DNA of 12,428 bases. It comes from Botryococcus braunii (Eukaryota; Chlorophyta; Trebouxiophyceae). The position numbers and the translations under genes were made by a program. Every line of letters begins with the position of its first letter. Position 1 is the first letter of the stretch. The notes beneath the pieces were generated by a model that saw nothing but the letters and a program-made list of their open reading frames with translations, did no database searches and was not told the origin of the DNA. The stretch lies in assembly GCA_002005505.1 (NCBI GenBank), contig MVGU01002041.1, positions 1 to 12,428 on the forward strand. The letters are read 5' to 3'. Below are positions 1-8,438 of the stretch, one piece after another.

Positions 1-24
1 AGAGGAAAAGAGAGAGGGGAGAGG

Positions 25-91
<67 letters not shown>

Positions 92-651
92 TGAGAGAGA
101 GAGGAGAAGAGGAGAGAGAGAGGAGAGGGAGGAGGAGAAAGGGAGGGGAGGGAGGGAGGGGAGGGAGGGAGGAGGGGAGGGGAGGAGGGAGAGGGAGAGG
201 GAGAGGGAGAGGGAGAGGAGAGGGAGAGGAGAGGGAGAGGGAGAGGGAGAGGGAGAGGAGAGGGAGAGGGAGAGGGAGAGGGAGAGGGAGAGGGAGAGGG
301 AGAGGAGAGGGAGAGGAGAGGGAGAGGGAGAGGAGAGGGAGAGGGAGAGGGAGAGGGAGAGGGAGAGGAGAGGGAGGGGGAGAGGGGAGGAAGGGAGAGG
401 GAGAGGGAGAGGGAGAGGGAGAGGGAGAGAGAGGAGAGGGAGAGGGAGAGGGAGAGGGAGAGGGAGAGGAGAGGGAGAGGAGAGGGAGAGGAGAGGAGAG
501 GGAGAGGGAGAGGGGAGGAGAGGGAGAGGGAGAGGGAGAGGGAGAGGGAGAGGAGAGGGAGAGGGAGAGGGAGAGGGAGAGGGAGAGGAGAGGAGAGGGA
601 GAGGGAGAGGGAGAGAGGAGAGGAGAGGAGGGAGGGAGGAGGGAGGAGGAA
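1..651. repeat. Polypurine tract of GA and GGGAGA-type repeats
   Basis: The + strand is only A and G from 1 to 651 except for one T at 92. Positions 1-90 are mainly GA dinucleotides. From about 190 the tract becomes interleaved GGGAGA and GGAGA units with no fixed long period. The complementary strand is pure pyrimidine, so the duplex is a candidate for intramolecular triplex (H-DNA) formation. Translating it gives only Arg/Gly/Glu low-complexity peptides, so an open frame here is a by-product of composition (stop codons need T). The tract may continue to the left of the window. Confidence 0.97.
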
Positions 652-1089
652 TGTGTGAGAAAAGAAAGTGTTTATGTATGTGAAATGACGAGTATTGCTG
701 GCGAAAAGGGCCAGCTTCAGCCCCGGCCTTTGGCAGTACGTGAAGTGGCGTGAGTCGCAATTGGGCATTAATGGTGGTGGTGACCGAGTAATGGAAGACA
801 CGTTGGTGAACACGAGTTAGAATTACAAACGTCTTAAGTGCACACAAATACGACAAATTCTATTGCAAATGCCTTCACCACGCTGTAATACATAATAACT
901 TGAGACAGTGATAGCGGCACTCGGTAAGGTTAGACTTCTACTAAGGTAAAACCAAGGTCTATGCTGCCGAGATCTGATCAGTTGACGTATGAACATGAGA
1001 ATGGATGCATGTAAATGCTTCACTCATAATACTAATGCTTCCCAAATTGAAGTTCCTATATGCGCTGAGTTGCTTAGTGTTGTGCCGTC
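652..1089. other. Gene-free stretch downstream of the helicase pseudogene
   Basis: This 438-bp stretch of ordinary composition lies between the purine tract and the stop codon of the minus-strand helicase. Short open frames occur on both strands but none resembles a known family. It would include the 3' untranslated region of the helicase. I saw no AATAAA signal on the minus strand here and no clear transposon terminus. Confidence 0.6.
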
Positions 1090-1399
1090 CTAGATGGATA
1101 GCATTGGAGCCTCTGCCTGCCGCAGTCGTGCATACTCTTCCGCGACCTTGGGGTCAGCCTTATAAAGACTTCGTTCGACCAAGCCGATAAGCAAAACCCC
1201 ATCAAGACTCCGCACTCTACTAAGGGCAACGTAAGCTTGCCCATGAGCGAAGATTGTACGTCCAAGGTCTATCACGGCGCGATCCATGGAAAGCCTTGAA
1301 CCCGATGGATGGTGATGGCCCATGCCAATTGCAAAGGAAATTGGCTTCGCTCAATGACATGCCTTCCATTTGAAGTGCGAAATCTCGCAGTGGCTCTGC

Positions 1400-1568
1400 C
1401 TATGGGTGTGTATTCACTCATACTCCTTGCACAAGAAGATAGGATGTTGTAAGCTCGTGGAACAGATAAAGGGTAAGACCAGAATGATGGTATGTATACA
1501 TTGGAGTTGCAAGACATGATATACTCGTCAAGCTTGACAATGGCAGGATCGGTATGTCGAGCACGTAC
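1400..1568 (-). other. Intron of PIF1-like gene (GTACGT...ATAG)
   Basis: The donor GTACGT begins at 1568 and the acceptor ends at 1400 (169 bp, phase 1). It joins the frame ending ...FDHPNVGRRTRVDAG to RATARFRTSNGRHV, which continues into the AITIH motif. Without splicing, the upstream frame reaches a stop. An alternative acceptor five bases further on gives the wrong frame. Call based on frame and splice consensus only. Confidence 0.75.
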
Positions 1569-1762
1569 CTGCATCCACTCGGGTCCTCCGCCCAACATTG
1601 GGATGGTCAAACTTGATCATGATATCCGAGGGTGGCTGTCCTTGTTCTTCATGTTGGCGTGAAGGCCAACGGAACCCAACAACAGTTCCAAGGACGCCGT
1701 TGACGAGGCCATCAGGGGTATCAAGATTTCGACGCAGCATTACACCCGCGCCAACTGCGAGC

Positions 1763-1859
1763 CTGTAAGACCGCAATCATGGTTCACGAACTTGGTCAGC
1801 AATGTACTGAATGAAATACCGAGGTGACAGCAGTAGAGCGTGAATTGTAGGGCACATAC
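1763..1859 (-). other. Intron of PIF1-like gene (GTATGT...TTACAG)
   Basis: The donor GTATGT starts at 1859 and the acceptor TTACAG ends at 1763 (97 bp, phase 2). A TGCTGAC branch-like site lies inside. Splicing joins GGLAQTV-R to LAVGAGVMLRRN in frame, recreating a conserved PIF1 block. The apparent in-frame TGA at 1777-1779 is inside this intron, so it is not a mutation. Confidence 0.88.
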
Positions 1860-2123
1860 CGGACAGTCTGTGCGAGTCCACCACAATTGCCAATGTCTTG
1901 AGGGATCTGTCCCCTGATATTGTCATCCCACGCCACAACTCCTCGTGGGTTGATGTAAGCATGGCTAGCCTCAGGGTGGACGACATTTGTTAAGTCATTG
2001 AGCCGCATTTCATTGTACTCATTTTGTTGCAGCACTGTGGCCACCAACCGAGGAGCATCTCTCCACTCATGGCCCTCATGCACCGGACCTCCAATGCTCG
2101 TGCTGCACCGGGTCTTGAGGGCC

Positions 2124-2128
2124 TCCAT
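2124..2128 (+). repeat. Target-site duplication TCCAT, left copy
   Basis: The five bases directly before the 5' LTR (TCCAT) are identical to the five bases directly after the 3' LTR at 7619-7623. Five bp is the usual duplication length for Ty3/gypsy integrases. Confidence 0.95.
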
Positions 2129-2425
2129 TGTAACAGGAATAGTCGCGTGTTATAGGAAAATGACCGGACCACGAGGATTTGGACCTCCATAAAGGTCCCT
2201 TCGTGAGTTATGGTCCTCCACGCCAAGAAGTGGCTGCTTCACGCGCCAAGGGAGTGACCCCTTACTTGACAAGGCGCATTGGCGATGGAGACAGGGACAC
2301 TTAGAACAGGATAGAAGAAGGCTTTGGCAGAGGAAGGACCGGGCCGGACTGGACGGGTACTGAGGTGGAGCCCAAACAACTTGTAACCATTGTTTTCGCA
2401 TCCTTTGGCCGTTTCTACTGTATCA
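2129..2425 (+). repeat. 5' long terminal repeat (297 bp)
   Basis: It starts TGTAAC and ends TATCA, with the TG...CA termini of retroviral-type LTRs. It repeats at 7322-7618 with the same length and two substitutions (2354 C versus 7547 G, 2388 C versus 7581 A). TATAGG (about 2151) and ATAAAG (about 2190) are weak TATA-like words; the promoter is not otherwise resolved. The LTR is short for a plant gypsy element. Confidence 0.97.
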
Positions 2426-2426
2426 C

Positions 2427-2442
2427 TGGTATCGGCGAGAGG
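2427..2442 (+). promoter_or_regulatory. Primer-binding-site-like sequence after the 5' LTR
   Basis: One base after the LTR comes TGGTATC, the first seven bases of the usual initiator tRNA-Met primer-binding site of plant LTR elements. The following bases (GGCGAGAGG) do not continue that match. Position and the TGG start support a tRNA primer site; the tRNA identity is uncertain. Confidence 0.65.
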
Positions 2443-2641
2443 GGCCAAATTTTGAGCTCCTCTCGTTGAAAAAATTTCCCAAAGAAGTTTTTCAGAGAAT
2501 TCTATAGATTCGGATTGGGTTAGTTGTGGTGTTTGTGGCGCTTTTAGGGGCCTACGACTCGGGTCACCGAGTTTAGGGCCCCCACCCGGACTTTCTCGAT
2601 TTCCTGTGTCACCGAGCCTCGCAAGCACTGACAGCTCTGAT

Positions 2642-3972
2642 ATGGCTAGACGACAAGTCGAAGAGCTGCAGGCTGCTTTGGCAGAGGCCAAGGGGCGTGA
2701 AGCGGCAATGGCTGCCGAACTGGCTGAGTTACGACAACAGGCAGAAAACGCTGAAGTTGCGGCTCAAAACCCCGCGAACCCACAGGCAAGAATCCCGACC
2801 GTTCGAACCCACTTACCGGAAAAATTCGAGGGACGCAGGGACGATCTCGAACAATTCCTAGACGATGTGAGGTCATATTGTGAACTCACCGGTGTGCCCG
2901 CGAACCTCAGGGTTGACTACGCAGTGCGCGGCTTAGGAAAGAGCGTGAAAAAGGTGTGGTTAACCAAAAAAGCAGCTTACGTGAGGCAAAATCCAGGTGC
3001 TGTCGTGGATTTAGCTCTCTTTGGGGATCTGTTGTCTTCTGTCTATGATAACACTGATAAGGTTGCGAAGGCAAGGGATAAACTTGATTCCGTATATCAG
3101 GGCAACGAATCAGTTGAGAAGTATGTTGAGCGCTTTACAACCTTGCTAGCAGAGGTAGAAGTCAGTGGGGACCTATCCATGGGGGAGAAAATCCATAGGT
3201 TTCGTAAAGGCCTACGTGAGGATTTAAAGAAATATTCAGCAATTAACCCTACAACAGGCAAAGGTTTTGATGACTTGGATGCCCTGATAAGTTTACTCAC
3301 ACGGTACGATGCCGCGGTGGGCGGGCCCTTACAGGCAAAGAGACTGAGAACCGGCCCCGGGGGCCCTAACTCAAGCATTGCAACCGCCACCGTTGGCCCA
3401 GCACCGCACGTTGCTGGCGTCGGACAGGACTGGACAATCCCCTACTACAGTCATGAATTTGGGATGATGGCAGCTGCACCGATGGTGGCAGCGCCAATCC
3501 AGATGGCCCATGGTTACCCTGCGCCGCTCGCCACGGTCGCCGCGATCAAGGCGCGACTCCTTATCCCCGCAGGGATGGTTTACCTCCCGAGTATCGGAGG
3601 GACACTAGAGTTGCCTTTCCCCTCAACAGAAGCTGTTACGCGTGCAATACCCCTGGCCATGAATCTTGGTTTTGCCCACTCAAAAAACTTAGAGAGGACC
3701 CTAACGCCTATCTTAATCAACAACAGTGGGACATCTTGCAACACATTGTGAAGGCCAGACAGGAGGTAAACCAGCCTGCTCCACCAATTCCAGGTCTGGC
3801 TGGTGATTTGCTGCGGCGACGGGTAGGAGGGGGCCACAACAACTTTAGGTCCCTCGGTGTGGGAGCAGCCCCTATGCAAGGGTGGACAGCACAGGGTGGG
3901 GCCGGACGGGGACGGAGAATCAGAGGACGGGGCCGTGGACGGGGCCGGGCAAGGGGACGCGGTAGGCCATGA
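2642..3972 (+). CDS. Gag polyprotein (capsid plus CCHC knuckle), frameshifted
   Basis: Gag forms the virus-like particle and packages element RNA. The first ATG of the frame is at 2642. The N-terminus (about residues 1-45, MARRQVEELQAAL...) is rich in A/E/L/Q and likely a coiled coil. A capsid-like retrotransposon Gag domain follows (KFEGRRDDLEQFLDDV through LLTRYDAA). This frame ends at 3749-3751. The conserved tail lies in the -1 frame: a perfect CX2CX4HX4C knuckle at 3634-3675 (C-YA-C-NTPG-H-ESWF-C) followed by an Arg/Gly-repeat tail ending at TGA 3970-3972. The frame must change between about 3480 and 3550. I see no classic slippery heptamer there, so a one-base deletion or sequence error is likelier than programmed frameshifting. 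The RG tail probably helps nucleic-acid binding. Confidence 0.88.
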
Positions 3973-4051
3973 GTGGAGTTAGAGAAGGAAACCTCCACAC
4001 TTTTGTTCCTTGGGAATCTTTTCATTCTTCTATCGAGCAACATTGTTCTGA

Positions 4052-5734
4052 GTTTTTGCATTGTTCTTTTCTAGAGGCCCCTTTGAAAATACCCTACCCG
4101 ATGGAACGTCTAAACCGACATTTGTTGCAGTACCTATAGGTAAAGCGGAGGACACCTTATCCACTTTCGCTCGTGAGCAACAAGCAAATAAACATTTAAG
4201 TGCTTGTTTTCTAATGGGTAGTAAAGTGGCGAAATCCAAGGCAGTGTACCCATGGCTAAAAGGCATGAGAGTTATCCTGCAAGGTACCAAGGGACCTGAT
4301 GTCCCCTACTCCTATGTAGTTTACCATGCCGGACCCAAATTTAGCGTATCTTTTGCTCAAGCTTTTTCAAATAGGCATTTAGCAATGCTTTTTCATGTTA
4401 ACTGTACTGGTGTGAAGGGCGTCGCTTTAGTCGATACCGGGGCGACGCACTCGTTCGTCAGACAAGACTTCCTAGCTACTCTCGGAGTGAGGCTGTCAAA
4501 GAAGTGTGTGGATGTCCAGCTGGCAGATGGACAGACCATGCGCTCGGCGGGGACAGCTAAGCTCAGGGTGCACTTATCTCAAACATATGTGGAACAGAGG
4601 GATTTCATTGTCTGCGAAACTCTGTTGGATGGGGTGGACTTAATCCTTGGGGAGGATTTTCTGAAAGAAAGAAAAGCTTTAATTGACTACAATCATGGCG
4701 CAGTTCATCTTAAACCGCCTCATTCCTCACACTACATTACACTCCTCAACCCGCTGCCCCCTAGTGAAAGAGGTACCTTACCGGCGCAAAAAGTGAATGT
4801 TATAAGTGAGGGTCAAGCTAGGCGGGCTATGCGAAAGGGTTGTCCAGGGTTTTGGGGGGTTGTGCGAGAGGCAAGGAGTGGACAGGACTCAGTTTGTGCA
4901 ACACACTATCTCCATAGGGTTGCAGTGGCAACTACAGAGGGGGATAATCCTTGGGACGAAGACAGCGGAGCCACCGGCCTAAATTTAAACGAAAACTCCC
5001 GGCGTGTTATTGAGGGTATGACTGACAAGCCACAAGACTTGAAGCAATTGTTGTTAGAGTTTTTGGATGTTTTTCCAGAGAAATTGCCAGATTTACCTCC
5101 AGACAGGGGCATCTTGCACACTATACCTATGACACCCGGCCATACGCCGCCCTGTCGCCCCACTTATAGGTTAGCTGAACCAGAAGTGGCGGAGTGTCGG
5201 AGGCAGGTTGAGGAATTACTAGCACAGGGTTTCATCAGGCCGAGTGCATCACCGTATGGTAGCCCCATATTGTTTGTGAGAAAGAAAGACGGAACATTCC
5301 GAATGGTTATAGATTACAGGGCAGTTAATAACTTAACAAGGAAGGACAAATATCCGTTGCCACGGATAGACGATCTTCTGGACAAGCTGCAGGGTTCAAA
5401 GTTCTTTACCTCTTTTGATCTCTTGTCAGGTTACCATAAAGTGCGATTACATGAATCTGATGTTCCCAAAACCGCTTTTAGAACACCCTTAGGTTCATTT
5501 GAATTTTTGGTGCTTCCTTTTGGTCTCACGAATGCTCCCTCCACGTTTCAGAGACTGATGAACAGTGTGTTTCATGATTTTATTCGAGAGGGTTTTGTTG
5601 TGGTTTACCTAGATGATTTGTTGGTATACAGCAAGTCCAGGGAACAGCACTTAGAGCACTTAACTCGCATCCTTACTCGGCTGAGAGAGGAAAAACTTTA
5701 TGCAAAATTATCCAAGTGTGAGTTTTTTTGCTGA
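4052..5734 (+). CDS. Pol, first part: aspartic protease and reverse transcriptase
   Basis: The frame is open from 4052 (after TGA 4049-4051) to TGA 5732-5734. The first ATG is 4214, so the true start is unclear. A retropepsin-type protease has its catalytic motif DTGA (LVDTGATHSFV) at 4433-4444, after a Gag-linker region. The reverse transcriptase starts about 5150 (PTYRLAEPEVAECRRQVEEL), continues through FRMVIDYRAVNN and LPFGLTNAPSTFQ, and has its YLDD catalytic motif at 5606-5617. The frame ends early because of a run of seven T at 5722-5728 where six would keep [14 protein letters not shown] in frame. The protease cuts the polyprotein and the RT copies element RNA to DNA. It is separated from the gag stop by 79 bp with no frame overlap, unlike the common gag-pol frameshift layout. 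Confidence 0.92.
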   Translation, partial: VFALFFSRGPFENTLPDGTSKPTFVAVPIGKAEDTLSTFAREQQANKHLSACFLMGSKVAKSKAVYPWLKGMRVILQGTKGPDVPYSYVVYHAGPKFSVSFAQAFSNRHLAMLFHVNCTGVKGVALVDTGATHSFVRQDFLATLGVRLSKKCVDVQLADGQTMRSAGTAKLRVHLSQTYVEQRDFIVCETLLDGVDLILGEDFLKERKALIDYNHGAVHLKPPHSSHYITLLNPLPPSERGTLPAQKVNVISEGQARRAMRKGCPGFWGVVREARSGQDSVCATHYLHRVAVATTEGDNPWDEDSGATGLNLNENSRRVIEGMTDKPQDLKQLLLEFLDVFPEKLPDLPPDRGILHTIPMTPGHTPPCRPTYRLAEPEVAECRRQVEELLAQGFIRPSASPYGSPILFVRKKDGTFRMVIDYRAVNNLTRKDKYPLPRIDDLLDKLQGSKFFTSFDLLSGYHKVRLHESDVPKTAFRTPLGSFEFLVLPFGLTNAPSTFQRLMNSVFHDFIREGFVVVYLDDLLVYSKSREQHLEHLTRILTRLREEKLYAKLSKCEFFC

Positions 5735-7190
5735 CGAGTTGCGGTATTTGGGACATGTCGTGGGGCGCGACGGCATCAAAGTTGACCCTGCCAAAGTTCG
5801 GACTATTGTGGACTGGCCAACACCCACGGGGAGCACGCACGTACGACAATTCTTGGGACTAGCCAACTACTTCCGCAAGTTCGTCCCGGGTTACAGTACG
5901 CTCGCGGCCCCCTTAACCCGGCTCACTGGCAAAGTTCCTTGGACGTGGGGAGAAGCTGAAGAGCACGCGTTTCAAAGTTTAAAAGAAACTTTGTCCAATG
6001 CTCCTGTACTAGCACTCCCAGACAGTAGCAAGCCTTTCAAAGTGATCTCAGATGCCAGTGACTATGGGGTGGGTGCAGTACTATTGCAAGAAGGTAGACC
6101 TGTAGCATACTTCAGTAAAAAGCTTAGTAATGCCGAACGCAATTATTCCACAACTGAGAAAGAGCTTGCAGGTGTGTTGTATGCCCTCAAGGAGTGGAGG
6201 TGTTACTTATTAGGGCAAACTTTCACAGTTGTTACGGACCATCGCGCGAATAGTTTTTTGCAAACCCAAACCCTACTCTCACCCAGACGGGCGCGCTGGG
6301 CGGAGTTTCTACAGTTATTCGACATCCAATGGGAATATGCGCCGGGATCCACTAACCCTGCTGACCCATTGTCTAGGAGTCCTCACTTAGCCGGGGCCCA
6401 CGTCCGAGCCCTAGCTCGGGCCCAGGCTGGGGTTCAGGCGTCGGTTCAGGCTAGGGCAGGGCCCCTGGGGGAGCACTCTCCCCCTGTCGGAGTAGGAGCG
6501 ATGGGGGTTGGGGAGGCTGCAGACTCCACCACCCTACCCACGCCGATGGACGGGTTGAGGGGATGGGGAAGGGTTTTAAGTGAGGCATATGAGATAGATG
6601 ATTGGCTCCATCGTAAACAAAATCGCCGCAAGTTAAGCTTCCATAGTGGCTTGTGGAAGCGCGGTGCGCGCATTTATGTTCCCTCCCACCATATGAGTTC
6701 TGACGGTGACGAACGTAACCTTCGTAGAGAAATCCTGGAAAATTTGCATGGACCACCTATAGTTGGTCATCCAGGCAGGGACAGGACCCTCGAATTAGTT
6801 CAACGTTCCTGGTGGTGGCCAGGGATGGCCTCAGATGTGGCTGACTTTGTGGCCCAATGTGACTCGTGTCAGCGTGTCAAAGCCCCAGCACACTTACCTG
6901 TAGGGTTCCTACACCCTCTAGAAATACCTGACAGAAAGTGGCAATCAATGTCTATGGACCTAATCACTGGACTGCCAAGAACTAAGGAAGGATATGACGC
7001 TATCTGGGTTGCTGTTGATAGGTTGTCAAAGTATGCGCACTTCGCTCCGACGACCACTGACGCAAGTGCAGAAGTGATAGCTCAACTGTTACGGACCCGG
7101 GTTTTCACCTTGCATGGGTTTCCCACTCACATTGTATCAGACAGAGATTCTAGGTGGGTGGGTCGCTTCTGTCAAGAGCTCTTCGGTTGA
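5723..7190 (+). CDS. Pol, second part: RT end, RNase H, integrase
   Basis: This is a continuation of Pol in the next frame after the T7 run. It starts with the RT thumb/connection ([37 protein letters not shown]). RNase H follows with acidic residues D (6051, [13 protein letters not shown]), E (6156, TTEKEL), D (6237, VTDHRA) and D (6363, ADPLSR). A linker of about 70 residues rich in Ala, Gly and Gln follows (about 6385-6540). The integrase zinc finger is H (6747), H (6768), C (6858), C (6867). The catalytic core has D (6957, SMDLITGLP) and D (7140, SDRDSRW). The frame stops at TGA 7188-7190 because one base appears missing at about 7185; the third catalytic residue is in the next frame. RNase H removes RNA from the hybrid and integrase inserts the cDNA. 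Confidence 0.92.
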
Positions 7191-7310
7191 CCGGTTGTCG
7201 CTCTGCGCTATCTACAGCGTTTCATCCGCAGACCGACGGTCAAACGGAACGAATTAATAGGATCTTGGAGGATTATTTGCGTCATTACGTCACTGGAAGA
7301 CACAACGACT
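7187..7310 (+). pseudogene. Integrase remnant with DDE glutamate, C-terminus deleted
   Basis: This is the third Pol frame. It resumes at [19 protein letters not shown] and carries the catalytic glutamate in [10 protein letters not shown] (GAA 7247-7249). Coding similarity ends at HNDW (about 7310). In related integrases this point is followed by a further core segment, a GPF/GPY region and sometimes a chromodomain; the minus-strand element at 10305-11703 shows these. Here the Trp codon runs directly into the G-rich tract and the 3' LTR, so several hundred bases have been lost. The frame closes inside the LTR at 7346-7348. Confidence 0.88.
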
Positions 7311-7321
7311 GGGGGGGAGGG
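7311..7321 (+). promoter_or_regulatory. Polypurine tract before the 3' LTR
   Basis: GGGGGGGAGGG directly adjoins the TG of the 3' LTR. This is the expected position and composition of the plus-strand primer that survives RNase H cleavage. It also overlaps the deletion junction after the integrase codons, so its exact left edge is uncertain. Confidence 0.85.
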
Positions 7322-7618
7322 TGTAACAGGAATAGTCGCGTGTTATAGGAAAATGACCGGACCACGAGGATTTGGACCTCCATAAAGGTCCCTTCGTGAG
7401 TTATGGTCCTCCACGCCAAGAAGTGGCTGCTTCACGCGCCAAGGGAGTGACCCCTTACTTGACAAGGCGCATTGGCGATGGAGACAGGGACACTTAGAAC
7501 AGGATAGAAGAAGGCTTTGGCAGAGGAAGGACCGGGCCGGACTGGAGGGGTACTGAGGTGGAGCCCAAACAACTTGTAACAATTGTTTTCGCATCCTTTG
7601 GCCGTTTCTACTGTATCA
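7322..7618 (+). repeat. 3' long terminal repeat (297 bp)
   Basis: A copy of 2129-2425 in the same orientation, same length, with two substitutions (7547 and 7581). It begins TGTAAC and ends TATCA and is followed directly by the second TCCAT. It would provide the transcript 3' end. Near-identity of the pair indicates a young insertion, since both LTRs are identical when a new copy integrates. Confidence 0.97.
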
Positions 7619-7623
7619 TCCAT
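7619..7623 (+). repeat. Target-site duplication TCCAT, right copy
   Basis: Perfect match to 2124-2128. On the minus strand it reads ATGGA. Deleting the element and one copy rejoins the helicase codons for D-T-M-E-A-L-K in frame. Confidence 0.95.
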
Positions 7624-8071
7624 GGTATCTTGAATATCGTCACCCTTCTTTATAGTGCGGATAACATTGAGTCTGGCTGCTCAACCCGTGTCATCTATCT
7701 GCCGTTGATTCTCTGTCAGCTCCTTCATCCGAAAGTGGTCTTTCAAGAGTCGGCTGAAGAAGATCCATCCCGACTTCACAGGTGGCAATTGGAAGAAGTC
7801 ACCAACGGCAAGCACGGATATTCCCCCAAAAGGAAGCCTCACTCCGAAGATCTCACAGAGCCTGCGGTGCACAAAGTCGAAGTTGACTTGGCCCACCATT
7901 GATATCTCATCAATGATGAGGTACTTGACGTTCCTCCAAGATGCTCGAAGATCTTCGAGTCGCTCCCCTTCAAGTTCGCGGTAAGCTGTACCACGGTCGG
8001 CTGCGCCATCTTGAACGGGCAGTTTAAGGCTTGATGCAAAGTTACACCGCTAATGTTGAAAGCCGCCACTC

Positions 8072-8158
8072 CTGCACGAATACACATAAGGGTTACGTGG
8101 GCAGTAAGGGATGAGGAGCAAATGAAATGTTAAGTGGATGTGTCAGGGGATGCCTCAC
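8072..8158 (-). other. Intron of PIF1-like gene (GTGAGG...GTGCAG)
   Basis: 87 bp, phase 1. The donor GTGAGG starts at 8158 and the acceptor GTGCAG ends at 8072. Splicing rebuilds helicase motif Ia, joining APT-G to VAAFNISGVTLH. Unspliced, the frame hits TAA inside the intron. Confidence 0.9.
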
Positions 8159-8339
8159 CAGTGGGCGCAGTCATCTTTACGGCGTTAACATCAGCTCCGC
8201 ATGCGCGAATGATCAATTCCCGCACGAGGTTCATTACGAATGACTTTCCCACACCAGCACCGCCGGTGATAAACCAATGCAACGGAGGTGGGGCCGGAGT
8301 TCCCGAGGATGCATGCTGCTGTGAGCACCGCAGGTGGTC

Positions 8340-8438
8340 CTACATGGACAAGGACAGATGTGAAGTAAGAGGTGTTGGAAGTGAATGAGAGCATGTGAGT
8401 TTCGACGGAGTTGGGGGAGGTAGTAAAGGGCAACCCAC
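8340..8438 (-). other. Intron of PIF1-like gene (GTGGGT...TGTAG)
   Basis: 99 bp, phase 0. The donor GTGGGT starts at 8438 after AVFQGVQ. The acceptor ATGTAG ends at 8340 after a pyrimidine-rich stretch. The next exon begins DHLRCSQQ and continues in frame to the Walker A loop. Confidence 0.87.

Larger units (their letters stand above)
1090..2128 (-). pseudogene. PIF1-like helicase, C-terminal half (broken gene)
   Basis: This is the 3' part of a PIF1/RecD-type SF1 DNA helicase, read from 2128 down to the TAG at 1090-1092. Exon pieces are 2128-1860, 1762-1569 and 1399-1090, separated by two GT-AG introns that keep the frame. Visible motifs are a RLVATVLQQNEYNE block, then LAVGAGVMLRRNLDTPDGLVNG, then AWAITIHRVQG (about 1293-1319), then GQAYVALSRVRS (1207-1242), the arginine-finger motif VI. 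These are the usual PIF1 family signatures for ATP-coupled unwinding. One base appears to be missing at about 1290-1293, because the frame changes between RVQG and SMDRAVIDLG. The 5' part of the gene lies at 7619-8857, beyond an inserted retrotransposon. The protein may come from a Helitron-like element or be a host PIF1 relative; no Rep domain is visible to decide. Confidence 0.9.
2129..7618 (+). mobile_element. Ty3/gypsy LTR retrotransposon, 5,490 bp, truncated integrase
   Basis: Order of parts: 5' LTR, primer-binding-like site, gag, protease, RT, RNase H, integrase, polypurine tract, 3' LTR. The protease-RT-RNaseH-integrase order is that of Ty3/gypsy (Metaviridae). The element is flanked by perfect TCCAT duplications and lies antisense inside an exon of a PIF1-like helicase gene. 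The LTRs differ at 2 of 297 positions, so insertion is recent relative to the decay of the host gene. Internal defects are a frame change in gag (3480-3550), an extra T in the RT (5722-5728), a missing base in integrase (about 7185), and loss of everything between the integrase DDE region and the polypurine tract. As read it could not make a complete Pol; it may have moved using proteins from related copies. Confidence 0.96.

Noticed and set aside
91..753. 220-residue open frame rich in Arg, Gly and Glu
   Set aside because: It is a translation of the purine repeat; stops cannot occur without T. The non-repetitive tail after 651 matches nothing.
1777..1779. In-frame TGA as a nonsense mutation in the helicase
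   Set aside because: It lies inside a GT-AG intron (1763-1859) whose removal rebuilds a conserved block in frame.
2129..2425. Direct repeat as a host segmental duplication, and the identical antisense 83-residue frames in both copies as a gene
   Set aside because: TG...CA ends, primer site, polypurine tract and TCCAT duplications show that it is an LTR; the antisense frames are by-products.
5718..5734. Programmed frameshift in the RT
   Set aside because: A shift in the middle of the RT fold is not a known regulatory position, and the change would be +1 within a T run; an indel explains it better.
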